Assembly: GCA_016291475.1 (NCBI GenBank)
Contig: JAEEXJ010000048.1
Coordinates: forward strand, 1-24,450
DNA: 24,450 nt
Source: Lachnospiraceae bacterium
GTDB taxonomy: Bacteria > Bacillota_A > Clostridia > Lachnospirales > Lachnospiraceae
Reading direction: 5' to 3'
Position 1 is the stretch's first letter. Every line of letters begins with the position of its first letter. The notes below the pieces were generated by a model. The model saw nothing but the letters and a program-made list of their open reading frames with translations. It ran no database searches and was not told the origin of the DNA. Shown piece after piece: positions 14,565-22,519 of this stretch. A program made the translations under genes and the position numbers.

Positions 14565-15892
14565 TGGATAATATAAGAGGTATTGCCCTTGATGCTCTTC
14601 TTGAAGCGGAAAGCTCCGGCAGAGCATCATCCGGCATCATTACCGATATACTAAATAAATATGATTATCTGGACCAGCGGGATAAAGCGTTTATCAAGCT
14701 CCTTTTTGAGGGGGTTATCGAACGCCGCATAACGCTGGACTTTCTTTTGGATAAAAGATCTTCCGTTAAGACTCGTAAGATGAAGCCGGTCATCAGAAAT
14801 ATTCTGAGAATGGGGTATTATCAGATACTCTATACGGATTCACCTTCTTATGCCGTTTGCAAGGAATCGGTTAATCTTGCAGGCAAAAGAGGCTTCAAAG
14901 GTCTGGGTGGATTTGTAAACGGAGTTCTTAGAAACTTTGCCAGAGAGACTGAAGCTCTCGCAAAAGAGAACAAGGATCTCCTCGAAAGCCTTCTTCCCAA
15001 GAAAAGTGAGATTGATAACATCAAATATCTGAGCATATGTTATTCAATACCCGAAGTTATCATATCGATTATTATGAAAGACTACGGTGAGAGAACAGAG
15101 AGTATTTTATCTTCCATGTCCGGAACCAAACCTGTATCTCTCAGGTTCCGGTCTTATATGAACTCAGATGAGATATCAAGAGTTATTAAATCTATGGAGG
15201 AATCGGGTGTTATTCTTAATCGGGATCCCGATATCCCATTCGTTTACAGAGCATTCAAAACAGGAGATGTAAGAAAACTTCCCGGATATGATGAGGGACT
15301 TTTCTATATTCAGGATGTCAGTTCAATAAAAGCCGTTATTGCATTGGATATTCAAAAGGGAGAGAAGATCCTTGACTGCTGTGCTGCTCCCGGAGGAAAA
15401 AGCATACTGGCTTCCGAGTTTACCGGAGAAGAAGGATCCGTAACCTCATGCGATGTTTCTGAGGAAAAAGCCGATCTCATAAGGGATAATTTCGAGAGAC
15501 TTGATTGTAAAAATACAAGCGTTATTGTAAAAGACGCATCGGTAAACGATCCTTTATTTAATGAGAGATTCGATACCGTGATCTTAGATGTTCCCTGCAG
15601 TGGTTTGGGAATCATGGGTAAGAAAAGAGATATTAAATACAACCTCACCGAAGAGGGACTTTCTTCTCTTACGGATCTTCAAAAGAAGATAATCGATTCC
15701 TGTGTTCCTTATGTCAAAAAAGGTGGAAAGCTGATGTATTCCACCTGTACTTTAAGGAAAGCAGAGAATGAACAACAAGTGTTATATATAACCGGTAATC
15801 ATGGATTTGAAATTGTGAAAGGTCCTGTAACGCTGCTTCCGGATGAGGCCGAGCAGGACGGATTTTTCTATTGCATCCTTAAGAAGAAATGA
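14564..15892 (+). CDS. rsmB: 16S rRNA (cytosine-967-C5)-methyltransferase
   Basis: Methylates C967 (E. coli numbering) of 16S rRNA using S-adenosylmethionine. The 442 residues hold an N-terminal NusB-like RNA-binding domain (about 1-135), a linker and the methyltransferase domain (about 240-442). SAM motif I is LDCCAAPGGKS (270-280). DVPCSG (342-347) supplies C345, and STCT (393-396) supplies the nucleophile C395. The variant CCAAPGG in place of the usual LCAAPGG is mild. The start codon overlaps the fmt stop by one base and the stop overlaps rlmN by four (ATGA), so it is embedded in tightly coupled translation. Confidence 0.95.
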   Translation: MDNIRGIALDALLEAESSGRASSGIITDILNKYDYLDQRDKAFIKLLFEGVIERRITLDFLLDKRSSVKTRKMKPVIRNILRMGYYQILYTDSPSYAVCKESVNLAGKRGFKGLGGFVNGVLRNFARETEALAKENKDLLESLLPKKSEIDNIKYLSICYSIPEVIISIIMKDYGERTESILSSMSGTKPVSLRFRSYMNSDEISRVIKSMEESGVILNRDPDIPFVYRAFKTGDVRKLPGYDEGLFYIQDVSSIKAVIALDIQKGEKILDCCAAPGGKSILASEFTGEEGSVTSCDVSEEKADLIRDNFERLDCKNTSVIVKDASVNDPLFNERFDTVILDVPCSGLGIMGKKRDIKYNLTEEGLSSLTDLQKKIIDSCVPYVKKGGKLMYSTCTLRKAENEQQVLYITGNHGFEIVKGPVTLLPDEAEQDGFFYCILKKK

Positions 15893-16917
15893 AAGATATC
15901 AAATCACTAACATTAAATGAATTAAAAGATGAACTGTCTCTTATCGGAGAAAAATCTTTCAGGGCCGGACAGATTTACAAATGGCTTCATGTCAGATTTG
16001 CGTCTTCCTTCGATGAAATGAGTGATCTTTCTAAAGCTCTCAGAGAAAAACTCAAGGCACAGTATTCTATCACCAATCTCAAAAAACTGGAGGTTCAGAT
16101 CTCTAAAGATGACGGAACCAGGAAATATCTTTTTGAGCTTTCGGACGGAAATACCGTCGAAAGTGTTCTTATGAGATATCACCACGGCAACTCCGTATGT
16201 GTCTCGTCACAGGTAGGTTGCAGGATGGGGTGCACTTTCTGTGCATCTACCATAGGCGGTTGTGTAAGAAGTCTGAATCCTTCTGAAATACTGGACCAGA
16301 TATATAAAATAACTGCTGATATTGGAGAAAGAATTTCAAATGTTGTTGTAATGGGAATGGGGGAACCCATGGACAATTTCGACAATGTTGTAAAATTTCT
16401 TACCATGATATCGGATGAAAACGGACTCAATATTTCTCAGAGAAATCTCACGGTTTCGACTTGCGGACTTGTACCTGAAATAAGAAGATTTGCCGATCTT
16501 CATCTTTCAGTAACACTTGCTATTTCTCTTCATGCGGGAACTGATGAAAAGAGGCAGCGTCTTATGCCCATCGCCAGGAGGTATTCTCTTGATGAACTGA
16601 TGGATGCCTGCTCCTATTTTTTCAGGGAAACCGGTAGAAGGCTTACATTTGAATATGCTCTCATCGCCGGTGTAAACGATACGCCTCAGGATGCCGATGA
16701 GATAGCCGGACTTGCGAGACGTGTTTCGGCTCATGTCAATCTTATTCCCGTAAATCCTGTTACCGAGACGGGCTATAAGCCCACCTCCGGTAAAGAGACC
16801 GCCGCTTTCAAAAAGGCTTTGGAAGACAGGGGAGTTACCGCCACGGTCAGAAGAGAAATGGGTAGGGATATAGACGGAGCATGCGGACAGCTTCGTAAGA
16901 GAAGATTGGACGGATGA
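15889..16917 (+). CDS. rlmN: 23S rRNA A2503 / tRNA A37 C2-methyltransferase (radical SAM)
   Basis: Methylates C2 of A2503 in 23S rRNA, and A37 in some tRNAs, by a radical SAM mechanism. In 342 residues the [4Fe-4S] cysteines are C111, C115 and C118 (CRMGCTFC). GMGEP at 156-160 is the SAM-contact motif, and C332 in GACGQLR is the methyl-carrying cysteine. The partner Cys and the QRNLTVSTCG segment are also normal. It carries nothing that marks it as the antibiotic-resistance relative Cfr. The ATG shares ATGA with the rsmB stop. A 67-nt gap to stp follows, the widest inside the operon. Confidence 0.96.
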   Translation: MKDIKSLTLNELKDELSLIGEKSFRAGQIYKWLHVRFASSFDEMSDLSKALREKLKAQYSITNLKKLEVQISKDDGTRKYLFELSDGNTVESVLMRYHHGNSVCVSSQVGCRMGCTFCASTIGGCVRSLNPSEILDQIYKITADIGERISNVVVMGMGEPMDNFDNVVKFLTMISDENGLNISQRNLTVSTCGLVPEIRRFADLHLSVTLAISLHAGTDEKRQRLMPIARRYSLDELMDACSYFFRETGRRLTFEYALIAGVNDTPQDADEIAGLARRVSAHVNLIPVNPVTETGYKPTSGKETAAFKKALEDRGVTATVRREMGRDIDGACGQLRKRRLDG

Positions 16918-16935
16918 GCCCTTTTGTGATAAAAT
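16906..16935 (+). promoter_or_regulatory. Possible internal promoter before stp-prkC-rsgA
   Basis: TAAAAT (16930-16935) carries an extended -10 TG two bases ahead (16927-16928). TTGGAC (16906-16911) lies 18 nt upstream, inside the end of rlmN. Transcription from near 16942 would begin at a small imperfect hairpin (GCTATGGG at 16942-16949 with CCCATAAGC at 16957-16965). This could let the kinase/phosphatase part be expressed apart from priA. Prediction only. Confidence 0.4.
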
Positions 16936-16984
16936 CATCCCGCTATGGGCAAAAATCCCATAAGCATTTTAAGGAAGACAAAAA

Positions 16985-17722
16985 GTGCTGAAAGTATTTT
17001 CGCGTACCGATATGGGACGTATGAGAAAATCGAATCAGGATTGTGTTTATACTTCGGATACTCCTATGGGAGATCTTCTGAATATATTCATTGTGGCCGA
17101 TGGAATGGGCGGACATGCCGCTGGCGAGCTTGCTTCCCGCGTGGCTGTGAACACCATGATCGACTGCATCCGGACTTCTTCCGAAAAGAATCCTGCCGTG
17201 TCCATCAAGAAGGCGGTTCGAGCCGCAAACAGTGCGGTGTATGCAAGATCGCTGGAAGACATATCCAGAGAGGGCATGGGAACCACCATCGTTGCCTGCA
17301 CATTCATCGACAATGTGGTTCAGGCTGTAAATGTGGGCGACAGCAGGATGTATGTCATTTCCAGGCGAAGCATTAAACAGATAACTGTCGATCATTCACT
17401 GGTTGAAGAGATGATCCGCAGGGGCGGCCTTACCAGGGAAAAAGCGAGGTCCCACCCGGATAAGAATGTCATCACCAGAGCGGTCGGCATTAAGCCCGAT
17501 GTGGATTCGGATATTTTTTCCTGCATACTGGAGCCGGGAGACACCGTTCTCCTTTGCACCGATGGGCTTACGAACATGGTGACGGATGAAAGGATCAAAC
17601 AGATCGTTACCGGATCCAGCGATGTGGCTTCTGCCGCAGATAAACTGATTAACGAAGCTAACGAGAACGGCGGACTCGATAATATCTCCGTTGTACTCAT
17701 TAAATATGAGGAAGACCTTTAA
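16985..17722 (+). CDS. stp: PP2C-family protein phosphatase (Stp/PrpC)
   Basis: Metal-dependent Ser/Thr phosphatase, predicted to reverse the action of the adjacent PASTA kinase in the cytoplasm. The 245 residues show the PP2C motif series: NQD (17-19), VADGMGGHAAGE (from 38, with D39 as metal ligand), GMGTTIV, VGDSRMY, DHS, LCTDGL and GGLDNIS. All metal ligands appear present. The start is GTG at 16985, chosen because AAGGAAG (16971-16977) lies 7 nt upstream and the protein then begins MLKVFSRTDMGRMRKSNQD, the normal start for this family. The stop overlaps the prkC start by one base (TAATG), matching the conserved phosphatase-kinase pair of Firmicutes. Confidence 0.95.
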   Translation: MLKVFSRTDMGRMRKSNQDCVYTSDTPMGDLLNIFIVADGMGGHAAGELASRVAVNTMIDCIRTSSEKNPAVSIKKAVRAANSAVYARSLEDISREGMGTTIVACTFIDNVVQAVNVGDSRMYVISRRSIKQITVDHSLVEEMIRRGGLTREKARSHPDKNVITRAVGIKPDVDSDIFSCILEPGDTVLLCTDGLTNMVTDERIKQIVTGSSDVASAADKLINEANENGGLDNISVVLIKYEEDL

Positions 17723-19875
17723 TGATAAAGATCGGTATGACAATTGCAGACCGCTATGAGATCCTTGAGAAAATAGGAACCGGCGGAATGGCGGATGTAT
17801 ATAAAGCCGTTGACAATAAGCTTTCCAGAAATGTAGCAGTAAAAGTCTTAAAGCAGGAATTTTCGGAGAACGAGAACTTTGTCTCCAAATTCCGTGTCGA
17901 AGCCCAGGCTGCCGCAGGACTCATGCACCCCAACGTTGTAAACGTATATGACGTAGGTGAGGAGCAGGGGATCTACTATATAGTAATGGAGCTTGTTGAG
18001 GGAATTACGCTCAAGAAGTATATCGAGAAGAAAGCACGTCTTTCGTATGAAGAAGCAGTCAGTATCGCAATCCAGGTGGGTATGGGTATTGAAGCTGCTC
18101 ATGAGAAACACATCATCCACAGGGATATAAAGCCTCAGAATATCATTATTTCCCTGGCAGGTAAGGTAAAGGTTACGGATTTCGGTATCGCCAAGGCTGC
18201 AACCAGCAACACCATCACCTCTAATGTCATGGGTTCCGTTCATTACACTTCACCCGAGCAGGCAAGAGGCGGATATTCCGATGAAAAGAGTGATATCTAT
18301 TCACTCGGTGTCACCATGTTTGAAATGCTCACCGGCAGGGTTCCTTTTAACGGAGAAACCACGGTGGCCATAGCCATTAAGCATATCCAGGAAGAGATGC
18401 CTTCTCCCAGAGAATTTGTACCCGAGATTCCTTATTCTCTCGAGGATATCATTCTTAAGTGCTGTGAGAAATCTCCCGACAGACGTTATCAGAATATGCA
18501 GGAACTGGTTGACGACTTAAAACAGTGCCTTATGACTCCGGATGCCGATTTTGTTGTAAGGACCGGAATCGAGGAAGCGGGTACCAGAAGTGTCACCGAT
18601 GAGGAGATGGAGGAGATAAGAAGTCATACATCGGATTATGACGATTATTATCCCGAAGAAGATCATAAAGAAAACACCATGAGACTCGCCGAGAATGACT
18701 ATTACTATGACGACGAGCTCGATGATGATGACGACGGATACAGCAGAAGAGGGCACCGTTCGGATTATGACGGCCCCACCAGGATGGAGAAGATCACCAC
18801 GGTTCTTTCCATACTTGCAGGTATCATAATCGTATGTATCATTATTTTCCTGGCTGTGAAGATCATAGGAAATAAGCTTCAGACAAGCGATAATCCCGAT
18901 ACCTCAAGTTCCGTTGTGGTAAATGACACAACAAGTCAGACTTCTGCGCCTGTTGAAGTGGAAATGCCTACTGTTGTGGGTTCCGATATAGACAGTGCAA
19001 GAAATGCACTTACAGCTCTTGGATTAAACGTTCTGGTTGATTTCAGCGAATCGGATACCATCCCTTCGGGAATCGTAATGAGCGCGGATGTACAGCCCGG
19101 AACCACGATTTTATCCGGAACCAATGTAAACCTCATGGTCAGTTCCGGTACGGACTCCGTAGAGATGCCCGATGTGACCGGAAAGCCCATAAGTGAAGCA
19201 AAGCTTACTCTCGAACTCAGCGGATTTACCGTTATGTCTGAGGAAGCAAGCTCGGATGAAGTTCCGCAAGGGTACGTAATCTCTCAGAACCCCGATCCCG
19301 GAGTCATGGCCGCAAAGGGTGTTGCCGTTACCATTACCGTAAGTGTAGGTCCGACTGATGTTAAGGTAAAGGTTCCCGGTATCATCGGACTTGATGAAGC
19401 GGATGCTACCGTAACTCTTATTGAAAATGACCTCAGTATCGGCCGTATCACATATGTACCTTCGGATGCTTATCCCGAAGGAACCGTATGCTCACAGTCT
19501 ATCGCGGAAGGATCTTTTGTCGGACAGTCAACTGTTGTGGATTTTGAAGTAAGCTCGGGTGCAGAGAAGCATACATATAAGTGCAATCTCAGTGTTACCG
19601 CACCTACTCCTTTGGAAGCTCCGGATTATATACCCGGCTCCGAAGTCAGACTCAAGCTTGTAGGTTCTGACGGCAAGGTGCTTTTGGATCAAGCTACAAA
19701 AGAGTTCCCCTACATGTCTAATTTCTACGGAATAGGATGTCCTTCGGGAATACTGACCGTTACATATACGGTAACCACCGAACCCACCACCAATGCGGAC
19801 GGTACCGTGGTTCCGGGAGGTACGGTTGAAAAATCCTTTACCAGAGAAATTGTGTTTACACAGGAAGATGCTTAA
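17722..19875 (+). CDS. prkC: PASTA-domain Ser/Thr protein kinase
   Basis: Membrane kinase that senses peptidoglycan fragments or lipid II outside and phosphorylates proteins for growth, division and dormancy exit inside. In 717 residues: kinase domain (about 11-270) with GTGGMADVYKA, K41, HRD (133-135), DFG (153-155) and a Thr/Ser-rich activation loop (161-177). A very acidic, Tyr-rich juxtamembrane stretch follows (about 303-340, including DDELDDDDDGY), then one transmembrane helix (about 359-380). Outside are three PASTA repeats (about 413-476, 480-542, 548-613). A further domain of about 100 residues (614-717) looks beta-rich and Ig-like, ends close to the stop and is not a PASTA repeat. 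The start overlaps stp and the stop overlaps rsgA, each by one base. Confidence 0.95.
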   Translation: MIKIGMTIADRYEILEKIGTGGMADVYKAVDNKLSRNVAVKVLKQEFSENENFVSKFRVEAQAAAGLMHPNVVNVYDVGEEQGIYYIVMELVEGITLKKYIEKKARLSYEEAVSIAIQVGMGIEAAHEKHIIHRDIKPQNIIISLAGKVKVTDFGIAKAATSNTITSNVMGSVHYTSPEQARGGYSDEKSDIYSLGVTMFEMLTGRVPFNGETTVAIAIKHIQEEMPSPREFVPEIPYSLEDIILKCCEKSPDRRYQNMQELVDDLKQCLMTPDADFVVRTGIEEAGTRSVTDEEMEEIRSHTSDYDDYYPEEDHKENTMRLAENDYYYDDELDDDDDGYSRRGHRSDYDGPTRMEKITTVLSILAGIIIVCIIIFLAVKIIGNKLQTSDNPDTSSSVVVNDTTSQTSAPVEVEMPTVVGSDIDSARNALTALGLNVLVDFSESDTIPSGIVMSADVQPGTTILSGTNVNLMVSSGTDSVEMPDVTGKPISEAKLTLELSGFTVMSEEASSDEVPQGYVISQNPDPGVMAAKGVAVTITVSVGPTDVKVKVPGIIGLDEADATVTLIENDLSIGRITYVPSDAYPEGTVCSQSIAEGSFVGQSTVVDFEVSSGAEKHTYKCNLSVTAPTPLEAPDYIPGSEVRLKLVGSDGKVLLDQATKEFPYMSNFYGIGCPSGILTVTYTVTTEPTTNADGTVVPGGTVEKSFTREIVFTQEDA

Positions 19876-20759
19876 TGGATTCTCTGAAAGGTAAGATAAT
19901 CAGAGGCGTCGGAGGCTTCTATTACGTTGCTTCCGGAGCGGATATTTATGAATGCAGAGCGAAAGGGGCTTTCCGAAAGGAAGGCCTCAAGCCGCTTGTT
20001 GGGGACGATTGCGTGATCGATATAATCGATGAAAACGCTAAGACCGGAAACGTCTCCGAAATACTTCCCAGAAGCAATTCTCTTTTCAGACCGGAGGTCG
20101 CAAATGTTGACCTTATTCTGATCGTTTTTGCGGTGAAAAATCCCGACCCTTCTCTTAATCTTCTAGATAGGTTCCTTATCAATCTCGAACTGGAAAAACT
20201 GCCCTGTATCATAGCATTTAACAAAGAAGATATAGATGCGGATTCAGATGGCGAGAAGTACCTTTCCGTATATAAAAATGCAGGTTATGACGTAAGACTT
20301 ATAAGTGCGCTTACCGGTGAAGGATTCGACGAACTTTTCGAATCGTTAAAAGGTAAAACGGCTGCACTTGCCGGTCCCAGCGGAGCAGGAAAGTCATCTA
20401 CCATAAACAGACTTTTCGGCAAAGAGATCTCTCAGACCGGAGAGCTTTCCGCCAAGATAAGCAGAGGTAAAAACACAACCAGGCATTCCGAACTTTTTAT
20501 CATCGGAGAGGATACATATATATGTGATACCCCGGGATTTACCAGCTTTGAGAACAGAGGTATCGAAAAAGAAGACCTTTGGAAGTATTATCCTGAATTC
20601 GTATCACATGAGAAGAATTGTCGTTTTGCGGGATGTTCACATATCTCCGAGCCCGATTGCGGTATCAAAACAGCTGTCGAAGACGGTAAGATATCTAAGA
20701 TCAGATATGAGAACTACTGCATGATATATAACGAATTAAGCAGCAGAAAGAAATATTAG
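19875..20759 (+). CDS. rsgA: Small ribosomal subunit assembly GTPase RsgA
   Basis: A GTPase that checks late maturation of the 30S subunit and leaves it after GTP hydrolysis. The 294 residues have an N-terminal OB fold (about 1-65) and the circularly permuted GTPase order typical of RsgA. NKED (116-119, G4) comes before GPSGAGKS (167-174, G1), the RGKNTTRH segment (G2) and DTPG (218-221, G3). A zinc-binding end follows with C249, C254, H256 and C262. The ATG overlaps the prkC stop (TAATG). It follows prkC in many Firmicutes. The next gene in the usual order (rpe) is absent; a membrane protein gene begins 7 nt after the stop. Confidence 0.95.
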   Translation: MDSLKGKIIRGVGGFYYVASGADIYECRAKGAFRKEGLKPLVGDDCVIDIIDENAKTGNVSEILPRSNSLFRPEVANVDLILIVFAVKNPDPSLNLLDRFLINLELEKLPCIIAFNKEDIDADSDGEKYLSVYKNAGYDVRLISALTGEGFDELFESLKGKTAALAGPSGAGKSSTINRLFGKEISQTGELSAKISRGKNTTRHSELFIIGEDTYICDTPGFTSFENRGIEKEDLWKYYPEFVSHEKNCRFAGCSHISEPDCGIKTAVEDGKISKIRYENYCMIYNELSSRKKY

Positions 20760-20766
20760 GATCCGT

Positions 20767-22491
20767 ATGGGTGCAACCTTATCCACAGGAAAAAAAGACC
20801 AAACAAACATATTAAAGATATGTTTGTTTGTTTTTACCTTGGGGGTCTGTTTGAAAAGGATCTTTGCTGATTTTGATTACGATTCCGGCTATGCTGCGGC
20901 CATCGGATACAGGATCTTAAAGGGTGACCGTATGTTTGCCGAGATGTGGGAGCCTCATCAGACTTCTGCATTCTTGTGCGCATTTCTTGAATATTTCTAT
21001 ATTAAGATCACAGGTACCACAACAGGTATTATCATCTATCTTCACGTAACCGGTACGGTAATAAAATCAGCTGTAGCCGTGATCTTTTATAAGGCACTCA
21101 CTAGGGTGTTTACCCGTGATAATGCCTTTGTGACTGCATGTATCTTCATGATACTTTCGCCCAAACTTCTTATAATCCCCGAATATTCCAATATGCAGGT
21201 TTATTCCTCGGTTCTTTTTTTCAGCTTTCTGATCCTCTTTATCAAGGATAAAAAGTTCTTGTATCTGGTGCTTTCTTCCTTATCGCTTTTCCTTGCGGTT
21301 CTTGCATATCCTTCTTGTGTGATCATGTGGATAGCTTCAGTGATCATACTTTTCAAATATACGGATAAAGGTTTAAAAAATTCTCTTATTCTGACACTTG
21401 TTTGTCTTCTTTCCGGAATTATATATTTGGGATTTTTTGCATTTTCCCTTGGTATTTCGGAGTTTATAAAGGGGGTAGTACATATTGCAACTTCGGACCC
21501 ATCACATTCGGAGGGACCGATACTTAAGCTGGCGGGATATGGTAAGGATCTTCTGTCTTTACTGATCGCATATATTATCATCGCGGGGATTTCGTGGCTT
21601 TGTGTGCGGATCAAAAACTGTGTGAAGAAAGATCCTGTCGAGACTTCTCTGAAAAATTTTGTATTTCTTTTCCTGATTCTGTGCGGGATATGGCAGATAT
21701 CCGATGCTCTTATGATGAATACGGATTATTGTTTCCTGGAGTTTCAGACAGGTCTTATTATCGCTTCGCTGATAATGTCTTTTCGTAAAAAAGATCCTCG
21801 AAAGGATGTGCTTAAGATTGCACTGATGATCAGTGTTTTCCAGATGCTTTCGACGGCAGTTTTATCAAATCTTTCGTTGCATTCTTCCCTCGGATATATG
21901 ATACTCGGAGTATGTATTTCGTTTTCATATCTGTATGAATATGAAGCCTGGAAAGATGCATCTGAACATGCGGGATTTATAAGGATTTTTCCTGTGATCC
22001 TCATTGTTTTCATCAACCTTTTTATCGTGCGCTCGATGTCTTTTTGCTATATCAATCTGACGGATATTGCGGGCGTATCTAAAAAAGGACCGATGATCGG
22101 TATCTTTTCCGAGTATATGGGTCCCTATATTATGGACAGGACCTATGAAGAATGGCAGGAAATTATTCCCGAAGGAAGCGCTGTTTTGATATCGGGCAAT
22201 TGCGGAATGATGGACGGGGCAAGTTCTCTTGAATATCTTTTTAAGGATGTTGAGATCGCCGTTAAGGATACGCAGACTTCATGCGTGATCGATGAGAGCC
22301 AGGGGCAGTACTTTTATGAACATCCTGAGAAAATGCCGGATGTTGTCGAGATAGTGTGCTGGTACGGTGAGTCTAAAGAGCCTGATGATTCTTGGCTTAT
22401 GAACATGTTAAGAGATAATTACGGCGATGAATATATCAGTCGGAATTACTATGACGGATCTTATCGCAGGTATTATTTTTTAAATAAATAA
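20767..22491 (+). CDS. Multi-pass membrane protein, GT-C glycosyltransferase-like
   Basis: A 574-residue protein with roughly 11-13 predicted hydrophobic segments between residues 15 and 425, then a soluble C-terminal part (about 426-574). After the first helix comes ADFDYDSGY (D35, D37, D39), followed by AAAIGYRILKGDRMFAEMW. An acidic first loop followed by a G-x-x-x-Y/F-type segment is the layout of GT-C enzymes such as the PMT/ArnT group, which use a polyprenyl-phosphate sugar donor. Donor and acceptor are unknown, and I do not recognise a specific family. AGGA overlapping the rsgA stop region lies about 7 nt before the ATG. Codons 10-23 also encode a terminator-like hairpin, so the start is slightly uncertain; TTG codons further on are alternatives. 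It lies between a conserved operon and a xylosidase gene. Confidence 0.6.
   Translation: MGATLSTGKKDQTNILKICLFVFTLGVCLKRIFADFDYDSGYAAAIGYRILKGDRMFAEMWEPHQTSAFLCAFLEYFYIKITGTTTGIIIYLHVTGTVIKSAVAVIFYKALTRVFTRDNAFVTACIFMILSPKLLIIPEYSNMQVYSSVLFFSFLILFIKDKKFLYLVLSSLSLFLAVLAYPSCVIMWIASVIILFKYTDKGLKNSLILTLVCLLSGIIYLGFFAFSLGISEFIKGVVHIATSDPSHSEGPILKLAGYGKDLLSLLIAYIIIAGISWLCVRIKNCVKKDPVETSLKNFVFLFLILCGIWQISDALMMNTDYCFLEFQTGLIIASLIMSFRKKDPRKDVLKIALMISVFQMLSTAVLSNLSLHSSLGYMILGVCISFSYLYEYEAWKDASEHAGFIRIFPVILIVFINLFIVRSMSFCYINLTDIAGVSKKGPMIGIFSEYMGPYIMDRTYEEWQEIIPEGSAVLISGNCGMMDGASSLEYLFKDVEIAVKDTQTSCVIDESQGQYFYEHPEKMPDVVEIVCWYGESKEPDDSWLMNMLRDNYGDEYISRNYYDGSYRRYYFLNK
20795..20835 (+). terminator. Terminator-like hairpin inside the start of the 20767 gene
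   Basis: CAAACAAACATAT (20800-20812) and ATATGTTTGTTTG (20818-20830) form a perfect 13-bp stem with a 5-nt loop. After one mismatch, four more pairs join A-rich sequence on the left to the T run on the right (20831-20835). It has the A-tract, hairpin, T-tract form of an intrinsic terminator but is AT-rich. It starts 35 nt after the rsgA stop and lies within codons of the next ORF. It may end or attenuate transcription of the upstream operon. Confidence 0.5.
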
Positions 22492-22519
22492 AGGGGAAAA
22501 CAAGCAAGGAGGTACAAAC

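Noticed and set aside
15889..16917. Cfr-like antibiotic resistance methyltransferase
   Set aside because: Operon position next to rsmB and the overall motif set fit housekeeping RlmN; nothing seen favours Cfr.
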